A stretch of DNA of 45,687 bases from positions 1 to 45,687 of the forward strand of contig CALMQI010000252.1 of NCBI GenBank assembly GCA_937871935.1. The letters run 5' to 3'. Below, piece by piece: positions 39,556 to 45,408 of this stretch. Made by a program: the position numbers and the translations under genes. The DNA is from an uncultured Burkholderiales bacterium. Its GTDB lineage: Bacteria; Pseudomonadota; Gammaproteobacteria; Burkholderiales; Burkholderiaceae_C. Under the pieces are notes generated by a model. That model saw nothing but the letters and a program-made list of their open reading frames with translations, was not told the origin of the DNA and made no database searches. How positions within the stretch are numbered: the stretch's first letter is position 1; each line of letters begins with the position of its first letter.

Positions 39556-39863
39556 GCTGCCCTCGAAGAAATCACCCGAGGCAGCGCCTTGCGCAGCTCA
39601 TCGAGCACGCCGGTGAGGCCTGACTTCTTCCACTTCTTGCCGTCGATCGTCACGGCGTACACGTCGCAGCGGTTCGTCTTGCGCAGCTCAAACTCGTGTC
39701 GCTCCACCCCGAAGTCGAATCGCTCGACGACAATGCGCATGCGCAGGTCTGGTAGCTCAGTCGGTAGGTCCGGCGCTGGCCGATCCAGCCGGGCTCTCTC
39801 CTTGCCGCGACGCATGGCTTCGATGCGCGCGGCGCTGTAATTTTTGGTGCGGCGGTAGGCCAT
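39552..39863 (-). CDS. Phage protein, unknown
   Basis: The ATG at 39861-39863 gives 103 residues. The N-terminus is strongly basic (MAYRRTKNYSAARIEAMRRGKERARL). The middle is beta-like (LRMRIVVERFDFGVERHEFELRK) and the end a helix (LTGVLDELRKAL). Its basic start may bind nucleic acid. It overlaps the resolvase gene by ATGA. Confidence 0.55.
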   Translation of the reverse strand: MAYRRTKNYSAARIEAMRRGKERARLDRPAPDLPTELPDLRMRIVVERFDFGVERHEFELRKTNRCDVYAVTIDGKKWKKSGLTGVLDELRKALPRVISSRAA

Positions 39864-39897
39864 GCTGGACTCTAGCAGAGCTTGGGAGGGTTGGATA

Positions 39898-40170
39898 TTA
39901 CCTGTTAGCCCGCAGGCGCGTGCCTGCAATCTTCTCGTCAACAACCGGGCGTGGCATCACCAGCCCGGAGAAGCGCGCAGGGTTGATGCCAGCCCACGCG
40001 GAAAGCGCGGCCATGCTGGCGGCATCGCACACTCGCTTGCCGCCGTTCATGCGGCTCAGGGTCGTCTCGCTCACGCCAGTCTCGGCGGCCACTTCCTTCA
40101 TGGTCTTGCCGCGCCGTTTCGCAGAGCGGGCCAGCGTCTTCATGAAGGCTTCAGTGTCAAAGCTCGGCAT
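39898..40170 (-). CDS. HTH regulator, XRE/antitoxin-like
   Basis: The ATG at 40168-40170 gives 90 residues; an upstream in-frame start is longer but looks like non-coding sequence. It has a helix-turn-helix in GKTMKEVAAETGVSETTLSRMNGG at ~21-45, the style of small XRE regulators or HigA-like antitoxins, with a C-terminal tail resembling others that bind promoters. It sits in an inverted 10-bp repeat (39904-39913, 40197-40206). It may be a second phage repressor or antirepressor. It shows no toxin partner alongside. Confidence 0.75.
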   Translation of the reverse strand: MPSFDTEAFMKTLARSAKRRGKTMKEVAAETGVSETTLSRMNGGKRVCDAASMAALSAWAGINPARFSGLVMPRPVVDEKIAGTRLRANR

Positions 40171-40198
40171 TCGTCTGTCCTCTCGTCTATCAACCAGC

Positions 40199-40254
40199 GG
40201 GCTAACCCGGTTTTGCAACGGACGGAGTACCGCCGCTGAAAACCACGTTAGAGC
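40199..40254 (+). other. attC-like site (intergenic)
   Basis: Arms GGCTAAC...GGTTTT and GAAAACC...GTTAGAGC flank a central GCAACGG..GTACCG core, matching the layout R''-L''-loop-L'-R' of integron attC sites. The RYYYAAC/GTTRRRY consensus is only partly met. The minus reading is GCTCTAACGTG, shared with the other two elements. The region lies in the gap between 40171 and 40282. Confidence 0.4.
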
Positions 40255-40282
40255 GCTTGGCGATCAAGTCGCATGCATAGTC

Positions 40283-40561
40283 CTAGAACTCCCGAATCTT
40301 GGCAGCTTGGTCGAGCATGAATTCCACTGAAGCGCGCGTCGTCTTCCTATCAATGTGGCCCTCCCAGTTCAGGCGCAACAAATAGCCAAGATGCGCGGGG
40401 TCTATTCCGCACGTTGGCACCGTGAGCCCGCGGCGCTTGCACGCACCCGTCATGTCGTTGAGGAGAAAACTCGCAAGGAAAGAGGGCCACGGTTTGGGCG
40501 CTCTAACACGCAGGTCGAGCCGACCTTCGTCGGCGGGCGGCAATTGGCTATTTTCGGTCAT
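40283..40561 (-). CDS. Small protein resembling GatB/YqeY-type domain
   Basis: This 92-residue protein starts at an ATG at 40561 with AAGGAGG upstream. Residues ~30-85 (SFLLNDMTGACKRRGLTV, then DPAHLGYLLRLNWEGHIDRKTTRASVEFML) recall GatB/YqeY tail domains that bind tRNA, but I am not sure. It is an isolated small gene between two attC-like elements. The function is open. Confidence 0.5.
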   Translation of the reverse strand: MTENSQLPPADEGRLDLRVRAPKPWPSFLASFLLNDMTGACKRRGLTVPTCGIDPAHLGYLLRLNWEGHIDRKTTRASVEFMLDQAAKIREF

Positions 40562-40576
40562 CGGTCGCGCCTCCTT

Positions 40577-40599
40577 GTCGGCTCACCAGCACGTTAGGC
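40577..40599 (+). other. Half attC-like site at gene boundary
   Basis: Plus-strand CGGCTCACCAGCAC-GTTAGGC resembles an L'-R' half site. On the minus strand it reads GCCTAACGTGCTGG one base after a TGA stop. No matching second arm is found nearby. It overlaps the 5' region of the 92-residue gene. Confidence 0.4.
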
Positions 40600-40600
40600 T

Positions 40601-41350
40601 TCAAGCGGCCACCGGCCATTCCTTGACCTCAGCACCGGCCAGCACGCAGCCGCCAGCACTTGCGGTCGGTCCGCCCCACTGCTTGAAGAAGAACGGCACT
40701 CCGAACCACGCGCACTGATCGTGCAGTGAGTCGATCCACTCGCGCTCAATGGGTCGCGCAGCCTTGCCGCTCTCGCCGCCCACGATCAACCAGTCGAAGG
40801 CGCCGATGCTGGGTGCTCCTCGGATCGGTCCAAGCATCGGCTCCACGCTCAGAAACCGCACCGACGCATCAACCGCCAGCAGCTTGTGCGCGTCGCGGTC
40901 GAATTCCTCTTGGTTCACCACGGTTGCGCCAAGCCACACGTTGGCAGGCAGGCCTTCAGCCGGCGCCATGCCGCGCACGTTGCCGATGCGCTTGGTCAGC
41001 AGTAGCCAGTCCAGGTGCGGCGTGGCCTTCACCAGCGCCCACAGCTCGCCGCGCCACTGCGCCGGGGCTTCGTTGTCGAACACGTCGGCCAGGCTCGCGC
41101 AGAACACGCGGCGCCGCCGGCCGTGCATCAGCGCAAAGGCTTCATGCTCGCGATCCCACAGCAGCGGCTGTTTCCAGTTCGCGGCGCTGGTGCGCTGGCG
41201 TTGCTGGCCGGCACCCCACTGCACCTTGTGCCAGCGCGTATCCATCAGCGCTTCGGCATAGCAGTGGTCGCAGCCAGGCCCAACCTTCGTGCACCCGATC
41301 CACGGGTTGAAGGTGCTGTCCGTCCATGAAATCCCAGTCTTCTCGGCCAT
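40601..41350 (-). CDS. DUF5131 (Gp37/Gp68) family protein
   Basis: This 249-residue protein begins TGISWTDSTFNPWIGCTKVG, with Cys20, Cys27 and Cys30 in a C-x6-C-x2-C layout (a GCDHCYAEA segment). It has the Gp37/Gp68 style, with RVFCASLADVFDNEAP, WLLLTKRIGNV and FKQWGG near the C-terminus. This family is phage-associated and shares radical-SAM-like features, but no reaction is known to me. AGGAGG precedes its start at 41350. attC-like elements lie on both sides. Confidence 0.85.
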   Translation of the reverse strand: MAEKTGISWTDSTFNPWIGCTKVGPGCDHCYAEALMDTRWHKVQWGAGQQRQRTSAANWKQPLLWDREHEAFALMHGRRRRVFCASLADVFDNEAPAQWRGELWALVKATPHLDWLLLTKRIGNVRGMAPAEGLPANVWLGATVVNQEEFDRDAHKLLAVDASVRFLSVEPMLGPIRGAPSIGAFDWLIVGGESGKAARPIEREWIDSLHDQCAWFGVPFFFKQWGGPTASAGGCVLAGAEVKEWPVAA

Positions 41351-41384
41351 CGCGGGCCTCCTTTCGTGCTCTTCGGAAACAGAA

Positions 41385-41453
41385 GCCGAACTACTCGCTC
41401 AAGCCGAGTCGCAACGGAGTACCGTCGCGCCCGGCTTAGCTCGCACGTTGGGC
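41385..41453 (+). other. attC-like site (strongest of three)
   Basis: Plus strand order: GCCGAAC, TACTCG, CTCAAGCCGA, a ~20-base core, CGGCTTAGCTC, GCAC, GTTGGGC. This closely parallels the aadA-cassette attC (R'', L'' with an extra base, L', R'). The arms fold as a hairpin with one extrahelical C. The minus strand ends a TGA with T-GCCCAACGTG. It lies in the 104-base gap 41351-41454. Confidence 0.5.
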
Positions 41454-41454
41454 A

Positions 41455-41631
41455 TCACTTGCACCCCTCGCGGCACACGAACGAATAGACCGCATGCCTC
41501 TTCGCTGCGCCCTCGATCTTCGCGCCGCACCGGCCGCACATCTTCACCCACGTCGTCTTGCTCGGCGCGATGTGCGCATGCGTCGGCACGTAGCCGTTGG
41601 CGTGGCCGCGGCGCAGGGGGTTGGTGCTCAT
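41455..41631 (-). CDS. Small zinc-finger-like phage protein
   Basis: Fifty-eight residues, from an ATG at 41629-41631 that is followed by the ATGA overlap with the upstream gene stop. The N-terminus is basic and Asn/Arg/Gly-rich. Four cysteines are arranged as MCGRCGAK and FVCREGCK, with Cys at 32, 35, 53 and 57, so a zinc-ribbon is likely. A small nucleic-acid-associated protein. Confidence 0.6.
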   Translation of the reverse strand: MSTNPLRRGHANGYVPTHAHIAPSKTTWVKMCGRCGAKIEGAAKRHAVYSFVCREGCK

Positions 41632-41939
41632 GGCTTGTCGCCCCTGTTGGTGCGCACGAAGATCATCGCATCTAGGACGGTCGCGTAGGCGTTTGGGTTT
41701 TCGTGTTCGTCCAGCCGGCCCGAGCCCTCGAGCGACTTGGAAATCGAATGCAGGCGCCAGTACAGGTCTTCACGCGTCTCGGGCAGCCCGTCGGCGATCT
41801 CGTTGCCAGCGGCCTCGGCCAGCAGCGCACGCGCGAACTCAAGGATCCCAGGTCCGCGCAGCGAGAGCTCCTTCGACATCGGGTACTGCTGAAACTTGTC
41901 AGCGATCTCGAACACGCGAGCATCGGTTATCGGCTTCAT
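41628..41939 (-). CDS. Phage protein, unknown
   Basis: The ATG at 41937-41939 is preceded by GAGGGGTGG and gives 103 residues (an upstream GTG is possible). It is helical and acidic (VFEIADKFQQY, RALLAEAAGNEIADGL, LDEHENPNAYATVLDAMIF). The start forms TGATG with the upstream 32-residue gene stop. No family recognised. Confidence 0.5.
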   Translation of the reverse strand: MKPITDARVFEIADKFQQYPMSKELSLRGPGILEFARALLAEAAGNEIADGLPETREDLYWRLHSISKSLEGSGRLDEHENPNAYATVLDAMIFVRTNRGDKP

Positions 41940-42037
41940 CACCACCACCCCTCATTCGCCCGCCTACCAAGCCATCCAGGCCGCGGTGGCGACTCATCGA
42001 CCTCATGGTCCGGCTCGTTGATCTTTCGCATCGACAT
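41939..42037 (-). CDS. Very small gene (32 residues)
   Basis: ATG at 42035-42037 with AGGAAA upstream opens a 32-residue peptide ending GWW after an acidic, Pro-rich middle (DEVDESPPRPGW-like). Its stop overlaps the next ATG as TGATG, which supports translation. Its function is unknown; it may simply couple translation of the next gene. Confidence 0.45.
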   Translation of the reverse strand: MSMRKINEPDHEVDESPPRPGWLGRRANEGWW

Positions 42038-42081
42038 AGGGTTTTCCTGGTCCAGTAGTCGCAAGTAAGTGTCCACCAACT

Positions 42082-42375
42082 TCAATCGAACGGGAGTGCA
42101 TCGAAGGCATGCTCAGGGCCCGCGGACTTCGGTTCACCGCTGGCGAGCACGCTGATGCGGCCAGGCGTGCGCGGAAGGGCCATCTGGGCGCGCGGTCGGG
42201 GCGCGAAGGCATCCCGGCAGTAGGCGTCGTAGCAAACGCGGCAGCGGGAGCCCAGCTCGCTCAGAATGGCGCGGGCTGTATCGGCCCCGCAATAGCGGCA
42301 CGACAACAACTCGTCTTCTGGCTTCGAAGGGCCCATGCGCTTGGCGGTTTCGGCCCGGACTTTGGAGAGGCTCAT
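42082..42375 (-). CDS. Zinc-finger-like phage protein
   Basis: This 97-residue protein has a basic N-terminus (SLSKVRAETAKRMGP) and a CRYCGADTARAILSELGS-CRVCYDAYC cluster giving Cys at about 26, 29, 45 and 48, with a further Cys at 52. It is probably a zinc-binding nucleic-acid protein. It starts at an ATG at 42375, overlapping the replication gene stop by ATGA. Confidence 0.6.
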   Translation of the reverse strand: MSLSKVRAETAKRMGPSKPEDELLSCRYCGADTARAILSELGSRCRVCYDAYCRDAFAPRPRAQMALPRTPGRISVLASGEPKSAGPEHAFDALPFD

Positions 42376-43250
42376 GCTGGATCCTTGTGGTAGCTGCCCT
42401 CGAGCACCTTGGCGAATTTGCTCTGGGTGATGAGGAAGTCGAAATCTGCGCGCCAGTCGTTGACCTTCCCGGTGAGAAATCTCGAGCCGGCGGCGTGTTG
42501 GAAAAACCAGGCGAACCAGTCAAGGCCGGCCGCGCGCGGGTTCTGGGCTCTGGCGATCTCCGGGTCTGCGACGACTTCACGCCAACGGGCCGCGATCGTG
42601 CGCTTCCTGCCTTCGTTGAGCACCGCGACCCTGGGCAACATGGAAAGGTGGCGGTGGTACAGGTCCACGATTCCCTGGTACGGGGTGTCCGGAGGTGCGC
42701 TCGGCTCGCCCGAGAGCACGAGAACCGTAGGTTCTGTATTCTTTACTCTGGTACTGGTACTGGTACTGGTGTCGTCCGTCCCGTGGGACATTGGCATTGT
42801 CCCGCGGGACTCCGGGGGGGACTCCAGGGGGGACTTTTCGCCGTGTTTCAACCCTTTGGCGGCCTCACGTTTGGCCCGCCAAGCGGCTTTCCGGTCGGCC
42901 TCCACCTTGCGGGCATCGAGCATGGTGCGCACGCTGAGCATGAGCTGCGGGTGATAGAGGCGGCCGTCGCTGGCCTTCCACCAACGCCGCAGGAGCGCCT
43001 GCCGGGCGGCCGCGAACTGCTCGGACTCCATGTCGCAAAGCGCAGCCAGCACCTCGTCGTCGTCGGGCAAAGTGCCGCATGGAGTCTGTTTCCAGGCTTC
43101 GTACCACAGCAGCAGCAGCGTGCCGCGCAAACCGCGCTTGGTGCCCAGCCGCCAAGTATCGCTCTGTTCGATGCGCTCGTAGTCGAGCTCGAAGCGCCAA
43201 CCCTTCGCGCGGGTGTCAGCTGGGTACGGCGGATCGCGCGGCTCGGTCAT
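42372..43250 (-). CDS. Replisome-organiser-like protein (DUF1376-type N-terminus)
   Basis: The ATG at 43248-43250 gives 292 residues; longer frames upstream are shadows. The first ~120 residues resemble the N-terminal DNA-binding region of phage replisome organisers (WYEAWKQTPCGTLPDDDEVLAAL, then WWKASDGRLYHPQLM). A low-complexity Ser/Thr/Asp/Arg linker sits at ~145-190. The C-terminus has a helical core (VDLYHRHLSMLP, RTIAARWREVV, AWFFQHAA). It would recruit host helicase and primase to a phage origin. It lies upstream in the early leftward run. Confidence 0.65.
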   Translation of the reverse strand: MTEPRDPPYPADTRAKGWRFELDYERIEQSDTWRLGTKRGLRGTLLLLWYEAWKQTPCGTLPDDDEVLAALCDMESEQFAAARQALLRRWWKASDGRLYHPQLMLSVRTMLDARKVEADRKAAWRAKREAAKGLKHGEKSPLESPPESRGTMPMSHGTDDTSTSTSTRVKNTEPTVLVLSGEPSAPPDTPYQGIVDLYHRHLSMLPRVAVLNEGRKRTIAARWREVVADPEIARAQNPRAAGLDWFAWFFQHAAGSRFLTGKVNDWRADFDFLITQSKFAKVLEGSYHKDPA

Positions 43251-43828
43251 TGTCCGAACGCGCCGAAGTAGGCCGCCAATTCGAGCGTCTCGCTTGGCGT
43301 GAGGGACGCGATCGGATCGTCGCCGCGCCTGAGATCGATCCCGCCATCGTCGCACATTCGCACCCACAGGCCCCCGGAAGGGGGTTGATCCGTGGTCTCT
43401 GCTGGTGGCGCTTCTGGCGTTGAAGGGATCGCCTGGGCGGTGGCGTGAGCCGGCCGCCCAGGGTCTCCACTCAACCCCTGCGGCGCCGAGCTCTCTCGGC
43501 GGGGTTGAATGTCGGTTGGCGGCGCCTTGGGCGCCTGGCCGGTGGGCAAGTATGACATGGGCGTCGGCGCGCGCGCAAGGGTGCGGCGCTCGACGCGGCG
43601 GGTGATGGACCACCACCATGGCGCGCTGGCCAAGTCTTCGCGCTTGCGCCGGAAAATGGCCCCCTGCGCGACGGCCTCATCGAGCGCGCGCACCATCTGC
43701 GGCGGGGTCACGCCAGGCACGGCGTCGAGCAAGCCGCTGAGCATGCACTCGGCGCCGGCCGGCAGCGTGCGCAGGTGGTCTATCACTCGGCTCGCTGTCG
43801 AGCCGATGCCGAAATCGCCCGCGGTCAT
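43247..43828 (-). CDS. Early phage protein with winged-helix-like start
   Basis: The ATG at 43826-43828 overlaps the Cro-like gene stop, giving 193 residues. The first ~75 residues (STASRVIDHLRTLPAGAECMLSGLLDAV, VTPPQMVRALDEAVAQGAIF) look like a winged helix-turn-helix. A Pro/Ser/Ala-rich linker follows, then an acidic C-terminal piece (MCDDGGIDLRRGDDPIASL). It may be a second replication or regulatory factor paired with the next gene, to which it is coupled by ATGA. Confidence 0.55.
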   Translation of the reverse strand: MTAGDFGIGSTASRVIDHLRTLPAGAECMLSGLLDAVPGVTPPQMVRALDEAVAQGAIFRRKREDLASAPWWWSITRRVERRTLARAPTPMSYLPTGQAPKAPPTDIQPRRESSAPQGLSGDPGRPAHATAQAIPSTPEAPPAETTDQPPSGGLWVRMCDDGGIDLRRGDDPIASLTPSETLELAAYFGAFGQ

Positions 43829-44112
43829 GCTGCCTCGGTGAGGTCGAGCAGGGGGCGCCCTTGCGGGTGCCAGGGCCACTTCGCATCGGGGATGCGGCGC
43901 CACTTGCCACCGTCCGGTTTTGCGCAGGAGGCCTCGACCTTGACCATGCCGCGCGACTCGCGTTCGAGCGAAGCGGCTAGCTTCTCCGAGCACAGTCGTG
44001 TTCCGTACATGACGTTTCGCATGTGCTTGATCGTGGTTCCGCACCGCACCGCGAAGGCCTTGCGCTCGTCTTCGTTGGCGAGCGCACCGAGGAATGTCTT
44101 GAGATCGTCCAT
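43825..44112 (-). CDS. YdaS/Cro-like HTH protein
   Basis: This 95-residue protein starts with ATG at 44110-44112. It has a helix-turn-helix in the AFAVRCGTTIKHMRNVMYGTRLCSEKLAASLE region (~19-51), the style of YdaS/Cro regulators of Burkholderia and Xanthomonas phages. The C-terminal half is Lys/Pro/Trp-rich (WRRIPDAKWPWHPQG). It is the first gene of the leftward early operon and probably represses the divergent promoter. Its transcript is nearly leaderless: the -10 box ends ~6 bases before the ATG. Confidence 0.75.
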   Translation of the reverse strand: MDDLKTFLGALANEDERKAFAVRCGTTIKHMRNVMYGTRLCSEKLAASLERESRGMVKVEASCAKPDGGKWRRIPDAKWPWHPQGRPLLDLTEAA

Positions 44113-44118
44113 GCTCCT

Positions 44119-44147
44119 ATTGCACCACACGGTTTTGTTTAGCGCAA
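44119..44147 (-). promoter_or_regulatory. Leftward early promoter
   Basis: Minus strand TTGCGC (44142-44147), 17-base spacer, TGCAAT (44119-44124). Operator O1 overlaps the -10 box. Transcription would begin almost at the YdaS start codon. Confidence 0.55.
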
Positions 44148-44188
44148 GACACCGAAAGGTGTTGACACACGCTGCACCGCGTGGTGCA
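44121..44188. promoter_or_regulatory. Three operator-like sites (CACC-N4-GGT)
   Basis: O1 44121-44136 (TGCACC-ACAC-GGTTTT), O2 44149-44162 (ACACC-GAAA-GGTGT), O3 44173-44188 (TGCACC-GCGT-GGTGCA). Centres are 27 and 25 bases apart. O3 has perfect arms, O2 nearly so, O1 only half. O1 and O3 overlap the two -10 boxes, and O2 touches the rightward -35. Confidence 0.7.
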
Positions 44189-44190
44189 AT
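44162..44190 (+). promoter_or_regulatory. Rightward early promoter
   Basis: TTGACA (44162-44167), 17-base spacer, TGCAAT (44185-44190), overlapped by O3. GAGGAAAGGG at ~44204-44213 is the ribosome-binding site for the ATG at 44219. Confidence 0.65.
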
Positions 44191-44218
44191 AGCGTCAACA
44201 AAAGAGGAAAGGGTCGAA

Positions 44219-44392
44219 ATGAGTTTCCAAGAGATCAAGGCGCGCGTCATGCGCAAGATGGCCGACCGGCGTCGGATTGGCCCCTTCGACTGGAGCGGTG
44301 GAAGCTGGGACGATCGCGAAGCCGGCGCACGCGCATACCGCATCGCCTGCCGCCTGCGCGGCGAACGGATCAGCAAAAGGGAGTATTCCTGA
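44219..44392 (+). CDS. Small basic early protein, unknown
   Basis: This 57-residue protein is very basic (IKARVMRKMADRRRIGPF) with a helical AGARAYRIACRLRGERISKREYS end. It is the first gene right of the switch, where a CI repressor might be expected, but it shows no HTH. It overlaps the next start as TGATG. Confidence 0.6.
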   Translation: MSFQEIKARVMRKMADRRRIGPFDWSGGSWDDREAGARAYRIACRLRGERISKREYS

Positions 44393-44805
44393 TGGGCTGG
44401 TCTGTACTGAGCAAACCCCCCGCCGAAGGCTGGCAGGCTTTCATCGACCGCGGGTTTCACCCCTACAAGGTGATCGTCTCGGCGATCGGGTCGGACGGCA
44501 ACTACTACGCCGCGATCGAGCGGCCGGCCGGCAACGGACTGCCGCGCTGCGTCTATGCGGTGGTGGGCCTGATCGAAGGCGCCGGCTGGAAGTTGATGAG
44601 CGATAGCGAGTGCCCGTACTACTACGCGGCGCCCTACGAGGTGCTGGCTGCCCTCGAACCGACATCGGATCCTGGTGCTGTGAAGTGGCGCGGTCGCGTG
44701 GCTGCGGCCCTGGCGGCCGGGCGCGACGCCGAGTTGCAGGCCGAGCGCATCGCCGAGTGGCGTGCAGATGATCGTGAAGCTGAACAACAAGGAGCATCAA
44801 CATGA
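44392..44805 (+). CDS. Phage protein, unknown
   Basis: This 137-residue protein has an N-terminal part (GWSVLSKPPAEGWQAFIDRG) and an aromatic-rich middle (DGNYYAAIERPAG, CPYYYAAPYEVLAALEP). The C-terminus is a charged helix (AELQAERIAEWRADDREAEQQ). Its start overlaps the preceding stop (TGATG) and its stop overlaps the next ATG. No family recognised. Confidence 0.5.
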   Translation: MGWSVLSKPPAEGWQAFIDRGFHPYKVIVSAIGSDGNYYAAIERPAGNGLPRCVYAVVGLIEGAGWKLMSDSECPYYYAAPYEVLAALEPTSDPGAVKWRGRVAAALAAGRDAELQAERIAEWRADDREAEQQGAST

Positions 44806-45086
44806 CGATCATGAAGGCCAACCAGCCGGAACACGCCTGGTGGTCGGTCGACGACTGCGTGCGCGCGGTCACGGCATTCGAGTCCTTCGATGACCTGAAG
44901 GCCACAAAGTCGAGCTACGCGCCGAGCTTCTACCCCGGCCGGGACAACAGCATGGCCGAGGTGAGCGCGATGGAGCGTGTGTGCTCGGAGTTCAACGCCT
45001 GGGCCAAGCGCGACGGGCGCGAGCGCTTGGCGAAGGTGTACCGCTTCCAGTCGGCTGGCGAGCAGCCCAAATGTCCATTCGCATGA
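44802..45086 (+). CDS. Phage protein, unknown
   Basis: Ninety-four residues, from ATG at 44802 overlapping the preceding TGA with GGAG upstream. It has a DCVRAVTAFESFDDLKATKS start and a SAMERVCSEFNAWAKRDGRERLAKVYRF helix, with a C-terminal CPFA. It may bind nucleic acid. No family recognised. The next gene overlaps by ATGA. Confidence 0.5.
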   Translation: MTIMKANQPEHAWWSVDDCVRAVTAFESFDDLKATKSSYAPSFYPGRDNSMAEVSAMERVCSEFNAWAKRDGRERLAKVYRFQSAGEQPKCPFA

Positions 45087-45256
45087 CCGAGCGCGACATC
45101 GTCTATGAGAACGGCCGCGCCTGGGTGCTCAAACGCGGCGCCGTGTTCGTGGTCTTCACCGCCGGCCTGACGCACTCGACAAGCGACAGCACCTACACCG
45201 ACAAGAGCCTCGCGGTTGCGCGGGCCGACTACCTCGCACGAAAGGGTCAAGCATGA
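45083..45256 (+). CDS. Small phage protein, unknown
   Basis: I chose ATG at 45083 for its ATGA overlap (an upstream in-frame ATG is at 45071), giving 57 residues. It is beta-like (ENGRAWVLKRGAVFVVFTAGLTHST) with a C-terminal helix (LAVARADYLARKG). It sits within the rightward overlapping run. Confidence 0.5.
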   Translation: MTERDIVYENGRAWVLKRGAVFVVFTAGLTHSTSDSTYTDKSLAVARADYLARKGQA

Positions 45257-45408
45257 ACATCGAAGACTACCTGGCCGACCGCAAGGTCCGCCTCAACCGC
45301 ATGGACGAAGACGAACACCACGAACGCATTGCGCGCATCGCTGATCTGACCGTACTGGCGCTGGCTGTGCTTGCGGTGATCGCGGCGATGGCTGGAGTGT
45401 TTGCATGA
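45253..45408 (+). CDS. Small membrane protein
   Basis: This 51-residue protein starts at the ATG at 45253 (ATGA overlap). A charged N-terminus (DYLADRKVRLNRMDEDEHHE) is followed by a hydrophobic C-terminal segment of about 20 residues (LTVLALAVLAVIAAMAGVF). It is probably inserted into the inner membrane. Function unknown. Confidence 0.55.
   Translation: MNIEDYLADRKVRLNRMDEDEHHERIARIADLTVLALAVLAVIAAMAGVFA

Noticed and set aside
43775-44218. Plus-strand frame running upstream of the 57-residue gene
   Set aside because: It passes through the promoter and operator region and the antisense of the YdaS gene; the ribosome-binding site supports the start at 44219.
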